DNA of 41,751 bases. Source: Bacteroidota bacterium. Its GTDB lineage: Bacteria > Bacteroidota > Bacteroidia > UKL13-3. Positions 6,735 to 14,624 of the stretch are shown piece by piece. The stretch covers positions 1 to 41,751 of the forward strand of contig CANNQU010000026.1 of NCBI GenBank assembly GCA_947507965.1, read 5' to 3'. Below the pieces are notes generated by a model. The model was given only the letters and a program-made list of their open reading frames with translations. It had not been told where the DNA came from and did not search any database. Both the position numbers and the translations under genes were made by a program. Numbering within the stretch: the stretch's first letter is position 1; each line of letters opens with the position of its first letter.

Positions 6735-9377
6735 CTAGCTGAGTTGACGTTTAAGGGCTTCTAATTTAGCCTCTGCATCGGCCTGTTTTTGACGCTCCTT
6801 TTCCAGTTGCTCCGGTTTGGCATGAGCAACAAATTTTTCATTACTCAATTTTTGTTCCACACTCCTTAAAAACCCAACGGTATATTCTATCTCCTTCTCT
6901 ATAGCCTCTCTATCAACAGCCAATGCGGATGAAGGTAAGATGAGATACCAGGTATCGGTCTTTAGTGGAAGCGGCGTAGAAGAATCGGGTTGTGTTTTCG
7001 AACTAATGATCGACTCAATATTGGCTAACTTTTTAATCACGGCATCAAATTCCTTTAGCGTCGATATGGCCGCCTCGGTAGAAACAAGTTGCAGAGCCTC
7101 CTTCGGCGACAACCCTTTGCTGCTTCTTATATTGCGCACCTGGGCAATTAAATCAAAAGCTAAACCCGCTTGTTGTAAAACAGTTTCCGTGGCAGCCCTA
7201 TTCAAGTTGGGATACTTGGAAACAATAATACAATCATTTGCCTCACGCTCTCTTAATCCATGCCATATCTCCTCGGTTATAAACGGCATAACGGGATGAA
7301 GTAATTGCATGAGTTGTTCAAAATACCTTATGGTGGTTGAATACGTGACCGCGTCAATAGGTAAGCCATAAGCTGGCTTTATCATCTCTAGATACCAGGC
7401 ACAGAAATCGTCCCATATTAGCTTGTAAATGCTCATCAGCGCCTCGCTAATTTTATACTGTGCGTATAATTGCTCTACTTCAACAATCGTTGCCTTCAGC
7501 TTCTCATCAAACCATGTGATGGCCGTTTTATTTTTAAAGTTACCGTCCTTCTCTTCAGGAGCGTTGTTCGTAATAGCATCGACTGTGAATCCTTTTATTA
7601 GACGAAAAGCATTCCAAATTTTATTGGAAAAATTACGTCCTTGTTCAATATACTTCTCATCGAATAAGATATCGTTGCCTGCTGGTGAGCACACCAACAT
7701 TCCAAAACGTACGGCATCGGCACCACTTTTTTCGATCATATCCAATGGGTCGGGGCTATTACCGAGGCTCTTGCTCATCTTACGTCCTAATTTATCGCGA
7801 ACGATGCCCGTAAAATACACATTGGTAAAAGGAAGCGTATTTTTATACTCATAGCCGGCAATAATCATGCGTGCAACCCAAAAGAAAATGATTTCCGGAG
7901 CTGTAACTAAGTCGTTGGTAGGATAAAAGTAGTTGATGTCTTCCCCTTTGGGATTTTTAAATCCATCGAAAACGCTGATAGGCCATAGCCAGGAAGAAAA
8001 CCAAGTATCTAAAACGTCTTCATCTTGCTTGAGGTTATCGAAGGGCGATTGACGACTTTGAAAAAGTGCTTCCGCTTCATTTTTTGTTTTAGCAACTACA
8101 AAATCTCCCTTTTCATTATACCAAGCCGGAATTCTATGCCCCCACCACAATTGTCGGCTGATACACCAATCTTTTACATTCTCCATCCAATGTTTATAGG
8201 TATTTACAAATTTCTCAGGATGAAATTTAATATTCCCATTGATCACATTATCCAACGCCGGCTTGCTTAAATCGTCCATTTGTAAAAACCATTGCATACT
8301 TAGTCGTGGCTCTACAACGGCTCCGGTTCGTTCGCTAGTACCGATATTATTTTTAATTTCTTCAACCTTTGAAATCAGGCCTTCGGCCTCGAGTTGTTCA
8401 ACTGCCGCTTTGCGTGCCTTAAATCGATCCATGCCCACAAATACCTGCGCCGCCTCACTAATCGTTCCATCTTCCCGAAGCACATCGATCGTTTCCAAAC
8501 CATGTTTCTGACCCAAGGCATAATCATTTTTATCATGTGCCGGAGTAACTTTTAGTGCCCCTGTACCAAAATCCATTTCGATATAATCATCCGCAATAAT
8601 TGGCACTTCACGATGAACAAAAGGCACGATACATTTTTTACCGATGAGGTGTTGGTATCGTTCATCATTTGGGTTAACACATACGGCTACATCGCCCATA
8701 ATGGTTTCCGGGCGCACGGTAGCCACGGTAATATAGTCATCACAATCTACCAATTTGTATTTTACGTAGTAAAATTTCGCTGTGTTTTCCTTCTGAATTA
8801 CCTCATCATCACTTAATGCCGTTTTACCCAAAGGATCCCAATTTACCATGCGAATTCCTCGATAAATTTTTCCTTTATTATACAAATCAATAAACACCTC
8901 TATAACCGCTTCACTTAAAGATGGCTCCATGGTGAATCGGGTGCGCTCCCAATCGCAACTGGCACCTAACTTTTTCAGCTGTTGCAATATGATACCCCCG
9001 TATTTCTCTTTCCATTCCCAGGCATAGCCTAAGAATTCTTCGCGAGACAAATCCTTTTTGTCAATACCTTTTTCCTTGAGCATGGCCACCACTTTTGCTT
9101 CGGTAGCAATACTCGCATGGTCGGTACCTGGCACCCAAACGGCTTCTTTGCCTTGCATTCGAGCCCGACGAACCATTACATCTTGAATGGTGTTATTGAG
9201 CATGTGCCCCATGTGCAATACTCCGGTTACATTGGGAGGAGGAATTACAATACAGTATGCTTGTTTTCCTTCCGCCATTCCACGTTTCGCATCCCCTTTA
9301 AAATAGCCTTGCTCCATCCAGTAATCATACCACTTCTGCTCAATGGCAGCAGGATTGTATTTTGACAAAATCTCCAT
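6735..9377 (-). CDS. valS: Valine--tRNA ligase
   Basis: Class Ia aminoacyl-tRNA synthetase that charges tRNA-Val. The HIGH signature is HMGH at residues 55-58 within PPNVTGVLHMGHML, and KMSKS is at 533-537. The editing domain (about 190-340) includes TVATVRPETIMGDVAV, and the anticodon-binding helices follow from about 630. The C-terminus (about 810-880) is a charged coiled coil, the tRNA-binding arm typical of ValRS. The length of 880 fits the family. The start ATG is 28 bases after the stop of the upstream secreted-protein gene on the same strand, so valS may be read in part from that gene's promoter. No T-box is visible. Confidence 0.97.
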   Translation of the reverse strand: MEILSKYNPAAIEQKWYDYWMEQGYFKGDAKRGMAEGKQAYCIVIPPPNVTGVLHMGHMLNNTIQDVMVRRARMQGKEAVWVPGTDHASIATEAKVVAMLKEKGIDKKDLSREEFLGYAWEWKEKYGGIILQQLKKLGASCDWERTRFTMEPSLSEAVIEVFIDLYNKGKIYRGIRMVNWDPLGKTALSDDEVIQKENTAKFYYVKYKLVDCDDYITVATVRPETIMGDVAVCVNPNDERYQHLIGKKCIVPFVHREVPIIADDYIEMDFGTGALKVTPAHDKNDYALGQKHGLETIDVLREDGTISEAAQVFVGMDRFKARKAAVEQLEAEGLISKVEEIKNNIGTSERTGAVVEPRLSMQWFLQMDDLSKPALDNVINGNIKFHPEKFVNTYKHWMENVKDWCISRQLWWGHRIPAWYNEKGDFVVAKTKNEAEALFQSRQSPFDNLKQDEDVLDTWFSSWLWPISVFDGFKNPKGEDINYFYPTNDLVTAPEIIFFWVARMIIAGYEYKNTLPFTNVYFTGIVRDKLGRKMSKSLGNSPDPLDMIEKSGADAVRFGMLVCSPAGNDILFDEKYIEQGRNFSNKIWNAFRLIKGFTVDAITNNAPEEKDGNFKNKTAITWFDEKLKATIVEVEQLYAQYKISEALMSIYKLIWDDFCAWYLEMIKPAYGLPIDAVTYSTTIRYFEQLMQLLHPVMPFITEEIWHGLREREANDCIIVSKYPNLNRAATETVLQQAGLAFDLIAQVRNIRSSKGLSPKEALQLVSTEAAISTLKEFDAVIKKLANIESIISSKTQPDSSTPLPLKTDTWYLILPSSALAVDREAIEKEIEYTVGFLRSVEQKLSNEKFVAHAKPEQLEKERQKQADAEAKLEALKRQLS

Positions 9378-9405
9378 ATAAAATTATCCCTTTTTTATTT
9401 GCTTT

Positions 9406-10347
9406 TTAACGTATTAATTTCTTGGAGATCATACCTTCGGTTGAATTGATCGTAATAATATAGAGGCCTGGTGTAATTCCATAAAGGTCAATATCATCGA
9501 CCCTACTTGCCGATTGTAGAAGTTGACCCTTCATATTGGTAATATGGATGGATTGAATTTCTATGTTAGGCGACACGTGAATTTTATTTTGCTTTACGAT
9601 TATTTCGGTTTCCTTTGTGGCCTCTATGCCGGTATGCCATGCCGAAGGGGTAAAGCGATATATCGTGCCATTGGGAGGAGTTCCGGTTAAGGTAGTAGCA
9701 AACGACATGTTTGCTGTTCTCAAAGTAGGATTCGATGGATTTCCTTCCAACACAATAAAATTCGTTGAAATGGTCAAGGGGTCTGCAATCTGCACATAGG
9801 GGCCCATTTCTCCATTATAAGAGGTTGATTTCACTTGATTCGGACCATATCGGAACTCTAAGATACTCGATGTTTCATAAATCCATAATTGAAAATTCAT
9901 TGAGTCATTGAAGGCAGGGGCATCGGCCATAAAGCCGGCATTATGAAACTGAATTTTCAATATTCTATTCGGGGTACCGCCTTCCGTTTTGTAACTCACC
10001 TCCGATTTGTTATTGCCTCTGCTATTTAAATCGGTTCCAAACACATCGAAGTAACCATTATTGATGCTATTAAAATAGAGCCCTCCCCAGTCGGTAACTT
10101 CAATAGAGTCGTTGATATTTTGAAAAAAGAATTTAAAGGAAAAGGGTGTCTTAAATAATTTTGAAAAATCATCCCAGTTGCCATTTAATAAACTAGTTCC
10201 ACCTGTAATTTCGGAATAGGTGCCCGTGCTTTTTGCAAAAGAATAATACTGGGATTGAGAGGCAAAAGGCAACCAAAGAAGAAAACCAAGGATGAGTAAT
10301 CGCTGTAAAAAAAATCTTTTTTTGTGATGGAGTCTTGTGAAATTCAT
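9406..10347 (-). CDS. Secreted protein with short T9SS-type tail (paralogue 1)
   Basis: A 313-residue exported protein. The signal peptide covers about residues 1-33 (hydrophobic LLILGFLLWLPFA, ending SQSQ). The body is beta-rich with the shared motifs FSFKFF, DLNSRG, PNRILKIQF, IYETSSILEFRYGPN and IYRFTP. The last 70 residues resemble a type IX secretion sorting domain (ITNMKGQLLQSAS, DIDLYGITPGLYIITI, ISKKLIR), but the usual N-terminal YPNP...L.I part is shortened to HVSPN. It is a clear paralogue of the next gene upstream. It is probably secreted or surface-attached; the function is unknown. It ends 28 bases before valS. Confidence 0.8.
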   Translation of the reverse strand: MNFTRLHHKKRFFLQRLLILGFLLWLPFASQSQYYSFAKSTGTYSEITGGTSLLNGNWDDFSKLFKTPFSFKFFFQNINDSIEVTDWGGLYFNSINNGYFDVFGTDLNSRGNNKSEVSYKTEGGTPNRILKIQFHNAGFMADAPAFNDSMNFQLWIYETSSILEFRYGPNQVKSTSYNGEMGPYVQIADPLTISTNFIVLEGNPSNPTLRTANMSFATTLTGTPPNGTIYRFTPSAWHTGIEATKETEIIVKQNKIHVSPNIEIQSIHITNMKGQLLQSASRVDDIDLYGITPGLYIITINSTEGMISKKLIR

Positions 10348-10407
10348 TTTGAAATTAGATTAAAATAAAAGGTTTAAACGGTTAGTGTATGGCCAATATT
10401 AAAAAAA

Positions 10408-11289
10408 TCAGAGGATTAGTTTTTGGATCACCATTTCGGTGTCGGTAGTTAATGCTATGATATAGCTACCATGCGCCAAGGTTGATAGGTTGATTTCATC
10501 AGCATTGGAAACCGATTGAATACATTGCCCGGTGGTATTATAAATAGATATTAATTTTACGTTCAGCAAGGCCGGCCACAAAATTTTATTTTGAATAATC
10601 TTTATCTGTACCGACTTGTTTTGAATGCCCGTGGCGGAAGGGGTAAATTTATAAATCAAGCCATTCGCCGGCATTCCTACCAAAGGTGCGGTATTGTTCA
10701 TATCGGTGGTATTCACCGTTGGATTGGCGGGATTATTCTCAATACTGATTACGTTATTCGTGTTCGGGTCGTATAAGGTTACATAGGCTCCGCCATCGGC
10801 CCAAGTAGCCATCTTCACACTATTGGGGCCATAGCGAAACTCTATTACGTGTGTGGTTTCGTAAATCCAGCATTGCATATTGGCAGAGTCGATAAGCAAA
10901 GGCACGTCACTATCGAATCCTACATTTTGGTATTCTAATTTAAAAATTCGATTCGGTGCAACCCCCTCCAAGCTGCTGCTTACCTTTGACATTCCTGCTC
11001 CTCTGCTATTGAGATCTTCCCAAAGAAAGCTAATTTCACCATCATAAAAAGTATCTAAACTAAGCGTACCCCAGTCGTCCAGATAAACACTGTCATTTAC
11101 TGCTACACCCCAATATTTAAAGGAAAAAGGAAGCTTAATTCCCTTTTCAATGACTACCCAGTTTCTGTTTTCCAATATGGTAGCACCTACAAGATTTGAA
11201 TATACGCCCGTGCTTTTAGAAAACGCATAATATTGAGCATTTAAGGTCGCGGTAAATGCAATAAGTAAAATTAATAGCAGCTTTTTCAT
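10408..11289 (-). CDS. Secreted protein with short T9SS-type tail (paralogue 2)
   Basis: A 293-residue exported protein. The start is taken at ATG 11289, giving a classic signal peptide (MKKLLLILLIAFTATLNAQ); an upstream in-frame ATG at 11325 would add 12 non-signal residues. The body matches its downstream neighbour in order and spacing: PFSFKYW, DLNSRGAG, PNRIFKLEYQN, WIYETTHVIEFRYGPNSV, LIYKFTPSA. The C-terminal 65 residues look like a T9SS sorting domain (ISIYNTTGQCIQS, INLSTLAHGSYIIAL, MVIQKLIL) but lack the YPNP segment. A TTAATTTG word at 11314-11321 (minus strand) may be its -7 element. The gene is divergent from glyS. Function unknown. Confidence 0.8.
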   Translation of the reverse strand: MKKLLLILLIAFTATLNAQYYAFSKSTGVYSNLVGATILENRNWVVIEKGIKLPFSFKYWGVAVNDSVYLDDWGTLSLDTFYDGEISFLWEDLNSRGAGMSKVSSSLEGVAPNRIFKLEYQNVGFDSDVPLLIDSANMQCWIYETTHVIEFRYGPNSVKMATWADGGAYVTLYDPNTNNVISIENNPANPTVNTTDMNNTAPLVGMPANGLIYKFTPSATGIQNKSVQIKIIQNKILWPALLNVKLISIYNTTGQCIQSVSNADEINLSTLAHGSYIIALTTDTEMVIQKLIL

Positions 11290-11362
11290 GGCGAAATGAT
11301 GATTGTTTACTTGCAAATTAAACAAAAAAAGAAGGATAAATAGTATTAATGATTTAGTATGT

Positions 11363-11370
11363 TATTTTTG
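11363..11370 (+). promoter_or_regulatory. Bacteroidetes -7 promoter element (glyS)
   Basis: TATTTTTG followed by C is an exact TAnnTTTG match, 10 bases before ATG 11381. It supports that downstream start over the longer frame that begins at 11303. Confidence 0.6.
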
Positions 11371-11380
11371 CAATTCAATT

Positions 11381-12859
11381 ATGGCAAAAGAGAAGAATGT
11401 ATTTGAAAGCGTGGTATCGCATTGTAAGGAATATGGATTTGTATTCCCATCGAGTGAAATTTACGATGGTTTAGGTGCTGTTTATGATTATGGCAACTAT
11501 GGAAGCGAGCTTAAAAAGAATATCAAAGAGTACTGGTGGCGCAGCATGGTATATATGCATGAAAATATTGTAGGAATCGACTCTGCCATTTTTATGCACC
11601 CAAAAATTTGGAAAGCGAGCGGGCATATTGATGGTTTCAGCGACCCGATGATTGATAATAAAGACAGCAAAAAACGCTATCGTGCCGATCAATTAATTGA
11701 AGATAAAATTGCCCGTTATGAAAAAGACGGTAAAACAAATAAAGCTGCTGAATTACAGCAAGGCCTTGATGATGCCTTAGTGGATAACCATCTCGACAAA
11801 CTAAAATCGTTAATTGAAGAGCACGAAATTGTATGTCCTATAAGTGGCACACGAAATTGGACCGACGTGCGACAATTTAATTTGATGTACAGTACACAGA
11901 TGGGCAGTGTTGCCGATGATGCCAATGAGATATACCTTCGCCCAGAAACAGCTCAAGGGATATTCGTCAACTTCTTGAATGTTCAAAAAAGCGGAAGAAT
12001 GAAAGTGCCTTTCGGTATTGCACAGATAGGAAAAGCCTTTCGCAATGAAATTGTAGCACGACAGTTTATTATGCGTATGCGTGAATTTGAGCAGATGGAG
12101 ATGCAGTTTTTTGTACGCCCAGGCACCGAAATGCAATGGTATCGTTACTGGAAAGAATCACGCTTAAAATGGCATCTGGCTTTGGGTACTTCGCCCGATA
12201 AATACCGCTTTCACGATCATGTAAAGTTGGCTCATTATGCCAATGCCGCAGTGGATATAGAATTCCAATTTCCATTTGGATTTAAAGAAGTAGAGGGTAT
12301 TCATAGCCGCACCGATTTCGACTTAAAACAACACCAGGAATTTAGTGGCAAGAAATTGCACTATTTTGATCCGGAATTAGGCCCCGATGGTAAAGCCATT
12401 GGAAATTACATCCCTTATGTTATTGAAACTTCGATTGGCGTTGATCGTATGTTTCTACTTACTATGATTAATGCCTATTGCGAGGAGGAAGTAATTAATG
12501 GCGATCAGAAAGACATCCGTACGGTATTAAAACTGCATCCGGCTTTGGCTCCCGTGAAGGTGGCCATATTACCATTAGTGAAAAAAGATGGTTTGCCAGA
12601 AATTGCCAGAAAACTGATGAACAACTTAAAGATGGATTATGTGTGTCAATACGATGAAAAAGATGCCATTGGGAAACGTTACCGCCGGCAAGATGCCATA
12701 GGCACTCCTTTTTGTATAACCGTTGATTATGACACCTTGCAAGACCAATCGGTAACCATTCGATACCGTGACAGCATGAAGCAAGAGCGCATTGCCATCG
12801 ATAGCATTGCCAGTCTGATCGCAAAAGAGGTGAGCCTGAATCGATTATTGACGGAATAA
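11381..12859 (+). CDS. glyS: Glycine--tRNA ligase (single-chain, class II)
   Basis: Charges tRNA-Gly with glycine. This is the homodimeric, eukaryote/archaea-like enzyme (492 residues), not the alpha2-beta2 form of Enterobacteria. It begins MAKEKNVFESVVSHCKEYGF and GAVYDYGNYG; class II motif 2 (GKAFRNEI) and motif 3 (YVIETSIGVDRMFL) are present, and LRPETAQGIFVNF is characteristic. The C-terminal anticodon-binding domain (about 390-492) starts at LAPVKVAILPLVKKDG. The frame is open upstream to 11303, but those 26 codons contain the promoter and do not resemble GlyRS, so ATG 11381 is used. The symbol glyS is applied as commonly done in Bacteroidota; glyQS-type naming also exists. Confidence 0.96.
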   Translation: MAKEKNVFESVVSHCKEYGFVFPSSEIYDGLGAVYDYGNYGSELKKNIKEYWWRSMVYMHENIVGIDSAIFMHPKIWKASGHIDGFSDPMIDNKDSKKRYRADQLIEDKIARYEKDGKTNKAAELQQGLDDALVDNHLDKLKSLIEEHEIVCPISGTRNWTDVRQFNLMYSTQMGSVADDANEIYLRPETAQGIFVNFLNVQKSGRMKVPFGIAQIGKAFRNEIVARQFIMRMREFEQMEMQFFVRPGTEMQWYRYWKESRLKWHLALGTSPDKYRFHDHVKLAHYANAAVDIEFQFPFGFKEVEGIHSRTDFDLKQHQEFSGKKLHYFDPELGPDGKAIGNYIPYVIETSIGVDRMFLLTMINAYCEEEVINGDQKDIRTVLKLHPALAPVKVAILPLVKKDGLPEIARKLMNNLKMDYVCQYDEKDAIGKRYRRQDAIGTPFCITVDYDTLQDQSVTIRYRDSMKQERIAIDSIASLIAKEVSLNRLLTE

Positions 12860-12906
12860 CGTTACTACCGATAAGGTCCTTTCTACTTCCAATCACACTA
12901 AAATTT

Positions 12907-12935
12907 TTGATATCTACAGGTATTGTATATCTTTG
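12907..12935 (+). promoter_or_regulatory. -33/-7 promoter (ELWxxDGT protein)
   Basis: TTG at 12907-12909 and TATCTTTG at 12928-12935 are spaced 18 bases apart, in the usual range for the Bacteroidetes sigma-A promoter. The -7 element ends 20 bases before ATG 12956. Confidence 0.6.
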
Positions 12936-12955
12936 ACTGTACAAATTACCACTAT

Positions 12956-14554
12956 ATGAATAAAGTTTACCTTCTTGTTGTTTTGTCTTTTATACAAACT
13001 ACGCTTAAATCTCAGTTTGTTCAAAAAGTAACGAGTATTAATTACTATGGTAATAATGGCCTCAACCCCAGAGATATCACCGTTTTCAACAATAAGCTGT
13101 ATTTTTTCGGAACAGATGAAAAGATGTATGTAGATAAGTTAATGTCCAGTGATGGTACCGAGGCAGGGACGACAGTAATAAAAACAATAGACTCTGCAAA
13201 AGTATATACCGAACTCCAGCATCTTACTATTTTAAATAGTTTATTGATTTTCAACAATCCAAATCAACTCTGGAAAAGCGATGGAACTACCGCTGGTACG
13301 GGGTTGCTTGCTACCATGAAAGTGGGGTCAGCAAATTATGCTATTCTAAACAACAAGATATATTTCGCTGGCGACAATACCAATTCCTCTCCGATTAAAG
13401 ATCAACTGTGGCAAACCGATGGAACGGTAGCCGGAACGGTGTTGGTTAAAACCATTAATCCTTCAGGGCCAGCCGGAATTGCAAATTTATTTGTTGCCGG
13501 GGGGAAACTTTATTTTAATGCGAGCAATGGAACAAATGCGGATCAACTTTGGGTTTCCGATGGAACAACGGCTGGAACAGCACAGCTAAAATTAATAAAT
13601 CCTACCGGAAGAGCTGTCCCGAGTAATTTCATTTCGTATAACCTGAAAGTTTATTTCAGTGCCGATAATGGTGTTGATGGAGAACAACTATGGGAGAGTG
13701 ATGGCACGGTGCTAGGCACTCTTAAAGTAACCCAAATCAACGCTCCAGGATATGGACTATCTCCACGGTCATTAATTAATTTCAACGGGAAATTATTTTT
13801 TAGTGGACTTGATGCAGGTACTCATTATCAATTATATGCTACCGATGGAACGGCCTTAGGCACCGTAAAAACAAAAACAGATTATAGTGTGGTCAACGGA
13901 ACCCTAGGATTTAACCCTACATCAATGGCCGTACATAAAAACAAACTCTATTTGGTTGGCTATGATTCGATCACCAAATTCGATCAGCTTTGGGTTAGTG
14001 ATGGAACCACGGCAGGAACAGTAAGAGTCACCGCTTCGAATAAAGCACTTTATCCAAGCCGATTATATTCATTTCAGAATCGAATTGTGATGACGGCCAC
14101 CGACACGATTAACAAATCAACCCAATTATGGGCATCCGATGGCACTGCTGCAGGCACGTCCTGCCCTAAACCACCCGACACCTGGTCGTCGTATCCGTTT
14201 TACCCTTTTGAAAGATTTGTACCCTTCAATAACGCTCTTTATTTTAGGGCTGCGTACTCCTATTTTGCCGATTACCAGTTGTGTCGATACACAGAAATGC
14301 CGGCAGGTATTACCGAAGCGAACGAGCGTCGTCTATCCTTGTATCCAAATCCGGCAAAAACAAGCCTCAGAATAACTACAGAAAAAGAATTCGTGTACCT
14401 ACAAATTATTAATTTCAATGGACAACTCATAAGGCAGATACAAAACATGAGTTCGGCTAACCTAAGTATCGATGACTTGTCGCCTGGATTGTATTTAATA
14501 CAGGCTCAAGATATCGATGGATTAAAGTATTCTACCCGATTGGTGAAAGAATAA
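12956..14554 (+). CDS. ELWxxDGT-repeat secreted protein with T9SS type A tail
   Basis: A 532-residue exported protein. The signal peptide is MNKVYLLVVLSFIQTTLKSQ; the upstream in-frame ATG 12923 lies inside the promoter, so ATG 12956 is chosen. Eight copies of an LWxSDGTxxGT-like motif follow (for example LWKSDGTTAGT, LWQTDGTVAGT, LWVSDGTTAGT, LYATDGTALGT), each ending a stretch of about 40-65 residues, as in the ELWxxDGT repeat family thought to form a beta-propeller. The C-terminus (about 460-532) is a good T9SS type A sorting domain: LSLYPNPAKTSLRI, INFNGQLIRQI, LSPGLYLIQA. It is expected to be secreted through T9SS and attached to or released from the cell surface. The ligand is unknown. 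A strong terminator follows. Confidence 0.88.
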   Translation: MNKVYLLVVLSFIQTTLKSQFVQKVTSINYYGNNGLNPRDITVFNNKLYFFGTDEKMYVDKLMSSDGTEAGTTVIKTIDSAKVYTELQHLTILNSLLIFNNPNQLWKSDGTTAGTGLLATMKVGSANYAILNNKIYFAGDNTNSSPIKDQLWQTDGTVAGTVLVKTINPSGPAGIANLFVAGGKLYFNASNGTNADQLWVSDGTTAGTAQLKLINPTGRAVPSNFISYNLKVYFSADNGVDGEQLWESDGTVLGTLKVTQINAPGYGLSPRSLINFNGKLFFSGLDAGTHYQLYATDGTALGTVKTKTDYSVVNGTLGFNPTSMAVHKNKLYLVGYDSITKFDQLWVSDGTTAGTVRVTASNKALYPSRLYSFQNRIVMTATDTINKSTQLWASDGTAAGTSCPKPPDTWSSYPFYPFERFVPFNNALYFRAAYSYFADYQLCRYTEMPAGITEANERRLSLYPNPAKTSLRITTEKEFVYLQIINFNGQLIRQIQNMSSANLSIDDLSPGLYLIQAQDIDGLKYSTRLVKE

Positions 14555-14572
14555 ATTGAATCACTTTAAAAT

Positions 14573-14603
14573 AAAAAAGGAATACCCATGGTATTCCTTT
14601 TTT
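14573..14603. terminator. Bidirectional terminator between T9SS protein and recQ
   Basis: GGAATACC (14579-14586) and GGTATTCC (14590-14597) form a perfect 8-bp stem with a 3-base loop, flanked by AAAAAA on the left and TTTTTT on the right. It can work in both directions and sits between two convergent genes. Confidence 0.85.
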
Positions 14604-14624
14604 ATTTTCTCATTGGCTTTCGGA

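Noticed and set aside
12495-12944. A 149-codon minus-strand frame opposite the end of glyS
   Set aside because: Antisense to clear GlyRS anticodon-domain sequence; the composition is not protein-like.
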